Positions 1 through 6,464 of a DNA stretch of 6,504 nucleotides are shown here, one piece after another. Every line of letters begins with the position of its first letter. Within the stretch, counting starts at the first letter, position 1. The stretch comes from Pseudomonadota bacterium (lineage in GTDB: Bacteria; Pseudomonadota; Gammaproteobacteria; Burkholderiales; Nitrosomonadaceae), in the NCBI GenBank assembly GCA_018240935.1, contig JAFEEV010000138.1, forward strand, positions 1-6,504. The letters are read 5' to 3'. The notes under the pieces are model-generated. The model was not told the origin of the DNA. It saw only the letters and a list, made by a program, of their open reading frames with translations, and searched no databases. The position numbers and the translations under genes are program-made.

Positions 1-102
1 GAGAAGAAACCTCAGCTCCTCAGCGTCACCCGAAGGTTGTGACGGTCAGCAAAAAACGGTCTCACCGGAATTCAGCATTATTGACCTCATCGGAATGAAA
101 AC

Positions 103-438
103 TCACCGTGCATGAATCAATCGATTCGGAGCAGGTATTGTTGAGATCATTCTCGGTGCGGTCCATTGCGTGCTCCAGCGGATGAACGGCAGGTCCCGGT
201 CCACCGCCGTGTGCGTGGTCGCCGCGTACAGATTGCAATCCACGTTTCGGCTTTCAACTTCTTTCGTCCATTCCTCCCGGATTTCCTGGGGCGCCAGCGT
301 GGCAACGGTTAGCCGTTCGCATAACTCGTAATTGGCCGACCATTGGTTGCGCATTTGCCGCTGCGCAGGGTCGCCGTAGATACTGTACGGAGCGCAGCCG
401 GTAATCAACAGGATTGATGCGATGAGCAGTGATTTCAT
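103..438 (-). CDS. Small putative lipoprotein, function unknown
   Basis: The 111-residue product starts with a short signal peptide: a Lys at position 2, a hydrophobic stretch at about 4-12, then the lipobox I-T-G-C with Cys15 as the predicted lipidated residue. It should therefore be exported and anchored in the membrane after signal peptidase II cleavage. The mature part has two further cysteines, Cys40 and Cys68, in a spaced pattern (E-L-C about 28 residues before E-x-R-x-x-D-C). This resembles small bacterial lipoproteins of unknown function, and the cysteines may form a disulfide. I do not recognise a named family. No good ribosome-binding site precedes the ATG. The gene lies 36 bp downstream of the secreted-protein gene at 475-864 and is probably co-transcribed with it. 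Oddity: the last 30 or so codons include AGA and ATA, while another frame over the same DNA uses commoner codons, so the 3' end may be frameshifted (see findings). The lipoprotein call is fairly sure; the C-terminal end is not. Confidence 0.68.
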   Translation of the reverse strand: MKSLLIASILLITGCAPYSIYGDPAQRQMRNQWSANYELCERLTVATLAPQEIREEWTKEVESRNVDCNLYAATTHTAVDRDLPFIRWSTQWTAPRMISTIPAPNRLIHAR

Positions 439-474
439 GATGGTATGTTTTTAATGAATGCAGTGTTCCATTCT

Positions 475-864
475 TTACCAAATCTTGCTGGCCGTATAAG
501 GCACGCCGTTCGGCAGCGAGCAGTTATAGTTGGGATTGATCGGGCGGCATGATCGCTGTGTCAACGTTAATGTGGTCGGTGAAGTAAAGACGACATCGGT
601 GACGGCATCGATATTGTCGTTGATCAAACGCGTCAGCCGCACCGTTCCCTCCTTGATATCACCCCACGATGCGCCCCAGCGTCTACTGCCATCGACATCC
701 GGCGGATTGAGCCCGACAAAGATCAATCGGCCGCTATTCTCCGATGTCATGATATAACCCGCTTCCGGCAAGCCGTCTACGGTCCAAATGCCGTCGTAGG
801 GACCGGCAGCGTGAACGAATCCGGCAGGCAGACACAAAAGTAACGCGCTGATGATTTTCTTCAT
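475..864 (-). CDS. Small secreted/periplasmic protein, function unknown
   Basis: The 129-residue product has a classic Sec signal peptide: Lys2-Lys3, a hydrophobic core at about 4-12, Pro13, and a V-H-A type cleavage site after residue 19 or 20. Cys11 lies inside the core and is not preceded by a lipobox, so this is not a lipoprotein. The mature chain of about 110 residues starts with Y-D-G-I-W and is rich in alternating polar/hydrophobic and Gly/Trp segments, suggesting a small antiparallel beta fold. Cys106 and Cys115 sit nine residues apart near the C-terminus and could form a disulfide in the periplasm. It ends in Trp129. I do not recognise the family and assign no function. The start is supported by an AGAGGA ribosome-binding site 9 nt upstream (plus-strand positions 874-879). 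It is the first gene of a probable two-gene unit with the lipoprotein gene downstream. It points the same way as the ATPase gene at 1073-2596 but is separated from it by a palindromic repeat and a terminator-like hairpin. Confidence 0.75.
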   Translation of the reverse strand: MKKIISALLLCLPAGFVHAAGPYDGIWTVDGLPEAGYIMTSENSGRLIFVGLNPPDVDGSRRWGASWGDIKEGTVRLTRLINDNIDAVTDVVFTSPTTLTLTQRSCRPINPNYNCSLPNGVPYTASKIW

Positions 865-873
865 GTTTCGTTT

Positions 874-879
874 TCCTCT
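874..879 (-). promoter_or_regulatory. Ribosome-binding site of the secreted-protein gene
   Basis: On the minus strand the sequence reads AGAGGA, then 9 nt, then the ATG at 864-862. It is a good Shine-Dalgarno match and fixes the start of the 129-residue secreted protein. Upstream, at 895-900, the minus strand has GATAAC, a 4/6 match to a -10 box, but I see no convincing -35, so I do not call a promoter. Confidence 0.6.
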
Positions 880-910
880 TCAAGAGATGCTTTCGTTATC
901 TTTTTAGGAC

Positions 911-932
911 TAAAAACAAAGCCGCACCGGCC
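911..932 (-). terminator. Weak intrinsic-terminator-like hairpin (minus strand)
   Basis: Read on the minus strand, GCCG-GTG-CGGC forms a 4-bp all-GC stem, extendable by one G-U pair, with a 3-nt loop. It is followed directly by TTTGTTTTTA, a mostly-U tail. The orientation would stop transcripts coming from the ATPase gene at 1073-2596 before they reach the secreted-protein gene. The stem is short for an efficient terminator, so this is a plausible call only. Confidence 0.35.
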
Positions 933-935
933 AGG

Positions 936-1072
936 GGAGCTCTGAAAAAGGGAGCGAGCGATGATCAGGCAAGGCGAAATCAGGTGAAAAAGCGCAATTT
1001 ACATTAGTAAATGAGCATTTTGAGCCTGATTTCAACGCAGCTTGAACGAGCGCAGTGGTTTTTCAGAGTTTC
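936..1072. mobile_element. MITE-like imperfect palindromic repeat, non-coding
   Basis: This stretch of about 137 bp is an imperfect inverted repeat over its whole length. The outer ends are CTCTGAAAAA (940-949) and its exact complement TTTTTCAGAG (1059-1068). They extend outward with partial identity to 936 and 1072. A second perfect block is GAAATCAGG (976-984) against CCTGATTTC (1025-1033). The centre is ATTTAC-ATTA-GTAAAT (997-1012), a 6-bp stem with a 4-nt loop. The segments between the blocks (950-975 and 1034-1058) match poorly and include a one-base offset. Terminal inverted repeats, small size and lack of coding capacity fit a miniature inverted-repeat transposable element or a related intergenic repeat. 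No target-site duplication is visible. Its right edge directly abuts the TAG stop codon (1073-1075) of the ATPase gene, whose C-terminus looks natural. As RNA it could fold into a long hairpin that isolates the ATPase transcript from the downstream genes. Copy number elsewhere in the genome is unknown. Confidence 0.65.
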
Positions 1073-2596
1073 CTAGCGCCGCTTCTGCCCCAAGATCGAC
1101 CCCAGCACGCCACGGGTAATTTCACGCGCGATCGACGAGCCGACCGAACGGGCGGCGCTTTTTGCAAAGGCGTCGAGCACGCTTTCGCGGCGTCCTCCGC
1201 CGCGTTTATTGGACGAACCCAACAGCAAATCGCCCAGATCGGCCAAAATCCCCTCGCCCGCCGGTTTGCGCAAACTTCCCATGGCCGTAGTTTGCGCCGG
1301 ACCGCCTTGCGGTTTTTCCGCGCCGCTGCGCGCTTGCAGCAGTTCAAAAGCGCTTTCGCGGTCGATTTCCTGCTCGTAAACACCGGCCACAATCGAAGAT
1401 TGCATCAACTCCTTACGCTCATCCGCCGTAATCGGACCGATCTGACTGACCGGCGGCACGATCAGCGCGCGTTCGGTCACGCCGGGCGAACCATTGGCAT
1501 CGAGGAAAGAAACCAGTGCTTCGCCGACGGAGAGTTCGAGGATTGCTTGTTTGACGTTCAATTTCGGATTGGGGCGCATGGTTTCGGCGATCGCATTCAC
1601 CGCTTTCTGGTCGCGCGGCGTGAACGCGCGCAACGCATGCTGCACGCGGTTACCCAGTTGACTCAGGACTTTCTCGGGAATATCGAAAGGATTCTGCGTG
1701 ACGAAATAAACGCCGACGCCTTTGGAGCGGATCAGCCGCACGACTTGCTCGATTTTCTCCAGTAACGCGGGCGATGCCATGCTGAACAACAAATGCGCTT
1801 CGTCAAAAAAGAATACCAGCTTGGGTTTTTCGCGGTCGCCGGTTTCCGGCAGATTTTCGTACAGCTCGGACAGCATCCACAGCAAAAAAGTGCTGTACAG
1901 CCGCGGCGAGTTCAACAGTTTATCGGCAGCCAGAATATTGACGACGCCCTTGCCGTCGATGGTTTGCATCAAATCCTCGATATTCAGCATCGGTTCGCCG
2001 AAAAACTTGCCGCCGCCCTGCTTCTCGATCTGCAACAAACCGCGCTGAATCGCACCGATCGAAGCCGGCGATACGTTGCCGTATTGCGTTTTGAATTCAT
2101 CCGCATGGTCGCCGACAAATTGCAGCAGCGCGCGCAAATCCTTCAGATCGAGCAACAGCAGCCCATGATCGTCGGCAACTTTAAAAACCAACGTCAGCAC
2201 GCCTTCCTGCGTTTCGTTCAGATTCAGCAAACGCGCCAGCAGCAGCGGCCCGAGATCGGAAATCGTCGCGCGCAGCGGATGACCGTGCTCCTGCAATACA
2301 TCCCACAGCGTCACCGGAAAGCCTTCCCACTGCGGCGCATCCAGTTGCAACGCATCCAAGCGCGCTTGCATTTTTGCGGATAGCGTTCCCGGCTTGCAAA
2401 TCCCGGTCAAGTCACCTTTGATGTCGGCCATGAACACCGGCACGCCAATATTGGAAAAACTCTCCGCCAGTTTTTGCAACGTCACCGTCTTGCCGGTGCC
2501 GGTCGCACCGGTGATGCAACCGTGGCGCGTCGCCATCGCAGGTAATAGCGCCAAGCCGGTTTTGGAATTTTTAGCGATAATCAATGGATCGGTCAT
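1073..2596 (-). CDS. HerA-like / YjgR-type (DUF853) P-loop ATPase
   Basis: The 507-residue protein belongs to the DUF853/HerA-like group typified by E. coli YjgR, which has a similar length of about 500 residues. Its cytosolic role is undetermined; related HerA/FtsK proteins are hexameric DNA-translocating motors. Visible features: the N-terminal P-L-I-I-A-K-N-S and L-P-A-M-A-T-R-H-G strands typical of the family; Walker A GATGTGKT at 30-37; a conserved M-A-D-I-K-G-D-L-T-G segment at 56-65; Walker B LVFFFDEAH at 260-268, with Asp265 and Glu266 the expected Mg/catalytic acids; and V-T-Q-N-P at 299-303, a likely sensor. A Gly/Arg-rich linker (about 420-470) precedes a basic tail ending Q-K-R-R. 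The frame stays open upstream to an ATG at 2725, but I chose the ATG at 2596. It gives the family N-terminus, and the predicted promoter (2640-2667) lies between the two, although no clear Shine-Dalgarno site precedes it. The gene is divergent from glk. Family assignment is sure; function is not known. Confidence 0.93.
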   Translation of the reverse strand: MTDPLIIAKNSKTGLALLPAMATRHGCITGATGTGKTVTLQKLAESFSNIGVPVFMADIKGDLTGICKPGTLSAKMQARLDALQLDAPQWEGFPVTLWDVLQEHGHPLRATISDLGPLLLARLLNLNETQEGVLTLVFKVADDHGLLLLDLKDLRALLQFVGDHADEFKTQYGNVSPASIGAIQRGLLQIEKQGGGKFFGEPMLNIEDLMQTIDGKGVVNILAADKLLNSPRLYSTFLLWMLSELYENLPETGDREKPKLVFFFDEAHLLFSMASPALLEKIEQVVRLIRSKGVGVYFVTQNPFDIPEKVLSQLGNRVQHALRAFTPRDQKAVNAIAETMRPNPKLNVKQAILELSVGEALVSFLDANGSPGVTERALIVPPVSQIGPITADERKELMQSSIVAGVYEQEIDRESAFELLQARSGAEKPQGGPAQTTAMGSLRKPAGEGILADLGDLLLGSSNKRGGGRRESVLDAFAKSAARSVGSSIAREITRGVLGSILGQKRR

Positions 2597-2639
2597 AGCG
2601 TTTTTTAGTGAAGTACAAGAAAAATGCCCTGAATGAGCG

Positions 2640-2667
2640 ATTGTAAGCAAAACGGTGGCAAAGGCAA
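2640..2667 (-). promoter_or_regulatory. Predicted sigma70 promoter for the HerA-like ATPase gene
   Basis: On the minus strand, TTGCCT (2667-2662, 4/6 to TTGACA) is followed after 16 nt by TACAAT (2645-2640, 5/6 to TATAAT). Transcription would begin near 2633 and give a leader of roughly 37 nt before the ATG at 2596. This position excludes the far-upstream ATG at 2725 as the start. The prediction is by eye, with no mapped transcript. Confidence 0.5.
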
Positions 2668-2669
2668 TC

Positions 2670-2698
2670 GAAACATAGCGCATGCGCCGCGGTATACT
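2670..2698 (+). promoter_or_regulatory. Predicted sigma70 promoter for glk
   Basis: TATACT (2693-2698, 5/6 to TATAAT) lies 17 nt downstream of GAAACA (2670-2675, 3/6 to TTGACA). The -10 is good and the -35 weak, which would fit an activated or modestly expressed promoter. Transcription would start near 2705, leaving a leader of about 55 nt before the GTG at 2760 and placing the upstream in-frame ATG (2682) outside the transcript. A perfect 10-bp palindrome (2678-2687) sits in the spacer. Confidence 0.45.
2678..2687. repeat. Perfect 10-bp palindrome in the glk promoter spacer
   Basis: GCGCATGCGC is exactly self-complementary and lies between the predicted -35 and -10 boxes of glk, about 10 bp upstream of the back-to-back promoter of the ATPase gene. 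Its position would suit a repressor site, but 10-bp GC-rich palindromes also occur by chance, and I do not recognise it as the site of a known regulator. Confidence 0.3.
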
Positions 2699-2759
2699 AT
2701 CATCCTGGCTTGTCACTTTTGCCATTCATCTTAAAAAGATTCCAGGGATTGACCGGCGC

Positions 2760-3761
2760 GTGAATACACAGCTCCTCTACGGCGACATCGGCGGCACCAA
2801 AACCGTTCTGCAACTGGCTGAAATCGCGGACGGCGGCATTCGGGAATGCTGCACCAAACGCTACGACAGCACGGCTTTTGCCACCTTTTCAGACATTCTG
2901 CGCGATTTTCTCAGCCAGGCAACAACGCATCCCCCGGTGGCGGCGTGTTTTGCCGTAGCCGGACCGATTGCCGCGCAACAGGCAACCTTGACCAATCTGC
3001 CCTGGCGCATCAGCAGCGCGGACATCGCACACGAATTTTCAATGGCAGCGGTCAAGCTCATCAACGATTTCGAAGCCATTGCGCTCGCCATTGACAGTCT
3101 GCCGCCCAGCGACCTGATCACGCTGCAAGCCGGACAGCCGCATGCACACGCCATGCGCGTGACGCTCGGCGCGGGCACTGGAATGGGCGTGGCGTGGCTG
3201 GCGTGGATCGATGGCCGCTATCACGCATTGCCGACCGAAGCGGGCCATATCGATTTTGCGCCGCTCACACCATTACAAACCGGCTTGCTCGTATGGCTGC
3301 AACAACGCTTCGGGCATGTCTCGGTGGAGCGCATATTATCCGGTTCCGGACTGACGAATATTTTTAAATTTCTGCAAACGCAGGCCGCAACCCCGGACTT
3401 ACCGCCCGTCGAACTCGCGGAAGACAGCGGCGCAACGGTCACGGCGCTGGCGCAAACCGCAAAGCATCCGGCCGCGTCGCAAGCGCTCGAATTATTCGCC
3501 GAGATTTACGGCGCTTATGCGGGTAATCTGGCGCTCGCCGGATTATGCCGCGGCGGCGTTTATGTCGCGGGCGGCATCGCGCCGAAAATGATCGATACGT
3601 TGCGCGCCGGCGGCTTTATGCGCGCATTCCGCGCCAAGGGAAGATTTTCCGCACTGCTGCACGAAATCCCGGTGCACGTCGTCACCAACCCGGCGCCCGG
3701 ATTGCTCGGGGCGCAGCAGGAAGCCTGGCATTTGCTGCAATACGGCGGTAAAAAACCCTAG
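2760..3761 (+). CDS. glk: Glucokinase (bacterial Glk family)
   Basis: The 333-residue cytosolic enzyme transfers phosphate from ATP to glucose, giving glucose 6-phosphate. It is of the E. coli Glk type (321 residues), not a ROK-family kinase. Motifs, counted from the GTG: phosphate-binding GDIGGTKT at 8-15; L-I-N-D-F-E-A at 100-106 with catalytic Asp103 after Asn102; LGAGTGMG at 136-143; glucose-binding Glu160 and His163 in P-T-E-A-G-H; Glu190 in V-E-R-I-L-S-G-S-G; and the nucleotide-site glycines in Y-V-A-G-G-I-A-P-K (268-276). These residues are offset by a constant three from E. coli Asn99, Asp100, Glu157, His160 and Glu187. Start choice: the frame is open from an ATG at 2682, but that codon lies before the predicted -10 box, and the extra 26 residues do not resemble the family. 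The GTG at 2760 has AGGGA 11 nt upstream, a rather long spacing. glgP follows after 97 bp on the same strand, pointing to a shared role in storage-glucan use. Confidence 0.95.
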   Translation: MNTQLLYGDIGGTKTVLQLAEIADGGIRECCTKRYDSTAFATFSDILRDFLSQATTHPPVAACFAVAGPIAAQQATLTNLPWRISSADIAHEFSMAAVKLINDFEAIALAIDSLPPSDLITLQAGQPHAHAMRVTLGAGTGMGVAWLAWIDGRYHALPTEAGHIDFAPLTPLQTGLLVWLQQRFGHVSVERILSGSGLTNIFKFLQTQAATPDLPPVELAEDSGATVTALAQTAKHPAASQALELFAEIYGAYAGNLALAGLCRGGVYVAGGIAPKMIDTLRAGGFMRAFRAKGRFSALLHEIPVHVVTNPAPGLLGAQQEAWHLLQYGGKKP

Positions 3762-3820
3762 CGACAATGCACCGGCCGGCTTCCGGGCACCGAGTCCAAT
3801 TCATCCGCCGCTTCACGGTG

Positions 3821-3826
3821 TATCAT
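3821..3826 (+). promoter_or_regulatory. Possible -10 box of a separate glgP promoter
   Basis: TATCAT matches 5/6 of the -10 consensus, 32 bp before the glgP ATG. The best -35 candidate, TTCATC (3800-3805), matches only 3/6 and lies 15 nt away. The 97-bp glk-glgP gap has no intrinsic terminator; CCGG-CTT-CCGG near 3775-3785 lacks a T-run. glgP may therefore simply be read through from glk. Confidence 0.25.
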
Positions 3827-3846
3827 ATACGCGCTAATTCGCATTG

Positions 3847-3851
3847 AGGAG
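3847..3851 (+). promoter_or_regulatory. glgP: Ribosome-binding site that decides the glgP start
   Basis: AGGAG sits 7 nt before the ATG at 3859. It overlaps the possible upstream TTG start at 3844, so the ATG at 3859 is the real start and five N-terminal residues of the longer frame are not translated. Confidence 0.85.
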
Positions 3852-3858
3852 AACCATT

Positions 3859-6414
3859 ATGTTTTCACGCACTGCCTTCACCATTACCGTCAACCCGAAA
3901 ATACCGCCGCGCCTCAAGCGTTTGGAAGAGCTGGCCAACAATCTGTGGTACAGCTGGGATCGCGCCACGCGCGCGCTGTTTTCGCGCCTTGATCCGTATT
4001 TATGGGAAGCGGTGGGACATAACCCCAAGGCGTTTCTGAAGCGCGTGGACGAATCGGTCTTACTGAAAGCGACCGAAGACCGGGTTTTTCTCGCCACCTA
4101 CAACAGCATCCTGTCCACCTACGATTCGTACCACGATGCGTCCGCGCTGCAAAACAGCAACGGCGGATTGAGCCCGCAAGATCAGGTGGCGTACTTCTGC
4201 TTTGAATTCGGTTTTCACGAAAGTCTGCCGATTTATTCCGGCGGCTTGGGGATTCTGGCCGGCGATCACTGCAAAGCCGCCAGTGACTTGCACTTGCCGT
4301 TCGTCGCCGTCGGCTTGCTGTACCGCCAGGGCTATTTTTCCCAAACTATCGATATCCGCGGCAATCAGCAAGTCACCTACACCGTCGCCGACTTTGAAGA
4401 TCTGCCGGTAACCCCGGTGACGCACGCAGACGGTTCGGATATGCACATTCAAGTGCCCTTGCTGCACCGGCAAGTCACGGCGAAAATATGGCAGGCAAGA
4501 ATCGGTCACGTCACGCTTTATCTGCTCGATACCGATCTGCCGGAAAACTCTCCGCAGGACCGCTACATCACGCACAATCTGTACGGCGGCGACAGAACCA
4601 TGCGCATCGAACAGGAAATCATTCTCGGCATGGGCGGCGCGCGCGCGCTGCAAGCGCTCGGCATAAAACCGACCGTCTGGCACATCAACGAAGGTCATGC
4701 GGCGTTCATGATTCTCGAGCGGATTCACAATCTGGTGCAGCAAGGGCTGGATTTTGCCAGCGCCCTCGAGAGCGTGGCGGTGAATACGGTTTTTACCACG
4801 CACACTGCGGTGCCCGCCGGACACGATCACTTCAGCCCGGACATGATGCAAACCTATTTTGACGGTTTCTGCCGCAGCCTGAATATCTCGCACGAAGAAT
4901 TCATGGCGCTCGGCCACATACCCGGAAGCCCGGATTTCAATATGACCGCGCTGGCGATCCGCGGCTCGCGCACGCATAACGGCGTGAGCAAAATACACGG
5001 CGGCGTGTCGGCGAATATCTGCCGCGACCTGTGGCCGCAGATCGAGCCGGAAGAAAATCCGATGGCGTATATCACCAACGGCATTCATGTGCCGACGTTC
5101 CTGGCGCAGGAATGGTCCGATCTGTTCGATCGTTACCTCGGCCATGAATGGCGCAACAAAATGTGCGACAACGCCTACTGGTCGCGCATCGATACCATCC
5201 CGGATCATTTGTTCTGGAGCGTGCGGCAATCGCTGAAATCGCAGATGTTTCACGGCATCCGTTCGCGCATCACCGAGCAAAACGCGCGCAATCGCGGTTC
5301 CGAGGCGCATCTTGACCGGCTGCTGAAATTCGTCGACCCGATCAATCCCAATATCCTGACCTTGGGCTTCGCGCGCCGTTTCGCCACCTACAAACGCGCC
5401 ACCCTGCTGTTTGAGAACCTCGACTGGCTGCGCAAAATCATTCTCGATCAGGAGCGCCCCGTGCTGCTGCTTTTCGCCGGCAAAGCGCATCCGGCCGATG
5501 TGCCGGGCCAGGATCTGATCCGCCGCATCAGCCAAGTTGCCAACTTTCCCGAATTTGAAGGACGGTTGCTGTTGATCGAGGGTTACGACCTGCGCCTCGC
5601 CCGGCGGCTGGTCGCCGGTGTCGACGTGTGGTTGAACAATCCGATCTATCCGCTGGAAGCCAGCGGCACCTCCGGCATGAAAGCGGGGATCAACGGCGCA
5701 ATCAATCTGAGCGTGCTCGATGGCTGGTGGGGTGAAGGCTACGACGGCAAGAACGGCTGGGCGGTCAAACCCGGCCCGGAAGATATGGAAGGCGTCGTGC
5801 GCGACCAGGAAGAAAGCCGCGCCCTGTACGAAATCCTGCAGGATCAGGTGATTCCGTTGTATTACAGCTACGGCAAGCTCGGCTACTCGCCGGAATGGGT
5901 GAAAATGGCCAAGCATTCGATGATATCGCTGCTGCCCAGCTATAACGCAACGCGCATGGTCGACGAATACGTCAAGAAATTCTACTGCCCGGCCAGCGAT
6001 AAGGGCGCGCTGTACGCGGCCAATGATTTCACCGGTGCAAAAGATATCGCCGCGTGGAAAACCAAAATCCGCCGCGCCTGGCCGGGCGTTTCGCTGCGCC
6101 GCTTGGATACGCCGTGCGAGCGCATTTATTACGACGAAACACTGGATTTCAAGGTCGCCGCCAAACTCAACAATCTGGCGCCGGGCGATATCGTCATCGA
6201 GTTGCTGATTTGCCGCCAGTTCAAAACCACCCGGTTAAGCAATTTCGACCGGTTCAAGTTTGAATTCACCGGCATACAAGACGCGGGCGAGCACTTGTTC
6301 GAACTCAAACTGACCCCGGAATTATGCGGCAAGCAGGAATATTTCATCCGCATCTACCCATACCATCCGCTGCTGACCCATCCGCTGGAAATGGGATTGA
6401 TGGTGTGGTTGTAA
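3859..6414 (+). CDS. glgP: Alpha-glucan (glycogen) phosphorylase, GT35, with N-terminal DUF3417
   Basis: The 851-residue cytosolic enzyme uses inorganic phosphate and the cofactor pyridoxal phosphate to cleave alpha-1,4-glucosyl ends of glycogen or maltodextrin, releasing glucose 1-phosphate. It belongs to the alpha-glucan phosphorylase subfamily with an N-terminal DUF3417 domain (TIGR02094 type), not the animal/E. coli MalP-like branch. Features: DUF3417 at about 1-110 (L-A-N-N-L-W-Y-S-W-D at 25-34); start of the phosphorylase domain, Y-F-C-F-E-F-G and the Gly-rich S-G-G-L-G-I-L-A-G-D-H at 112-137; W-H-I-N-E-G-H at 274-280; N-G-I-H-V-P at 407-412; F-A-R-R-F-A-T-Y-K-R at 504-513, phosphate/PLP contacts; G-K-A-H-P-A-D at 541-547; and E-A-S-G-T-S-G-M-K at 600-608, with Lys608 (codon 5680-5682) the expected Schiff-base lysine. 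The C-terminal part (about 740-851) is a family-typical beta-rich tail. Length is normal and the frame intact. It lies 97 bp after glk and 50 bp before the next gene, with no terminator visible on either side, so an operon is likely. Confidence 0.96.
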   Translation: MFSRTAFTITVNPKIPPRLKRLEELANNLWYSWDRATRALFSRLDPYLWEAVGHNPKAFLKRVDESVLLKATEDRVFLATYNSILSTYDSYHDASALQNSNGGLSPQDQVAYFCFEFGFHESLPIYSGGLGILAGDHCKAASDLHLPFVAVGLLYRQGYFSQTIDIRGNQQVTYTVADFEDLPVTPVTHADGSDMHIQVPLLHRQVTAKIWQARIGHVTLYLLDTDLPENSPQDRYITHNLYGGDRTMRIEQEIILGMGGARALQALGIKPTVWHINEGHAAFMILERIHNLVQQGLDFASALESVAVNTVFTTHTAVPAGHDHFSPDMMQTYFDGFCRSLNISHEEFMALGHIPGSPDFNMTALAIRGSRTHNGVSKIHGGVSANICRDLWPQIEPEENPMAYITNGIHVPTFLAQEWSDLFDRYLGHEWRNKMCDNAYWSRIDTIPDHLFWSVRQSLKSQMFHGIRSRITEQNARNRGSEAHLDRLLKFVDPINPNILTLGFARRFATYKRATLLFENLDWLRKIILDQERPVLLLFAGKAHPADVPGQDLIRRISQVANFPEFEGRLLLIEGYDLRLARRLVAGVDVWLNNPIYPLEASGTSGMKAGINGAINLSVLDGWWGEGYDGKNGWAVKPGPEDMEGVVRDQEESRALYEILQDQVIPLYYSYGKLGYSPEWVKMAKHSMISLLPSYNATRMVDEYVKKFYCPASDKGALYAANDFTGAKDIAAWKTKIRRAWPGVSLRRLDTPCERIYYDETLDFKVAAKLNNLAPGDIVIELLICRQFKTTRLSNFDRFKFEFTGIQDAGEHLFELKLTPELCGKQEYFIRIYPYHPLLTHPLEMGLMVWL

Positions 6415-6464
6415 CATGCCGATCGACCCCAAGTACAAACGGATTTTTTACATAGGAGCCACGC

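Noticed and set aside
24..44. Stem-loop: CGTCAC (24-29) with GTGACG (39-44)
   Set aside because: A 6-bp stem with a 9-nt loop and no T-run on either strand is not a convincing terminator and has no other supporting context.
3..98. Plus-strand frame open from the window edge to a TGA at 96-98, possibly the end of an upstream gene converging on the lipoprotein gene
   Set aside because: Only 31 codons with no recognisable motif. Other plus-strand frames are also open for part of this stretch (one closes at 40-42, another near 113), so it cannot be told from chance.
1055..2383. Plus-strand open frames (1055-1765 and 1793-2383) opposite the ATPase gene
   Set aside because: Composition is Arg/Gln/Phe/His-rich and typical of antisense shadows. 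The minus-strand frame carries clear Walker A and B motifs over the same bases.
2703..2748. CCTGG (2704-2708) can pair with CCAGG (2742-2746), overlapping the SD-like AGGGA of glk
   Set aside because: Only 5 bp with a loop of over 30 nt, and the predicted transcription start falls within the left arm, so a translational switch is not supported.
3770..3790. GC-rich self-complementary stretch after the glk stop codon
   Set aside because: CCGG-CTT-CCGG gives only a 4-bp stem and no T-tract follows, so it is not called as a terminator.
4634..4649. Alternating GC run inside glgP
   Set aside because: It simply encodes G-G-A-R-A-L in frame and is a product of codon choice. There is no sign of a repeat-length switch.
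4060..5916. A 618-codon open frame on the minus strand, antisense to glgP
   Set aside because: The translation is rich in His, Arg, Val, Gln and Ala with no recognisable motif. Such long antisense frames are expected opposite a GC-rich gene with biased third positions. The plus-strand frame has every phosphorylase motif.
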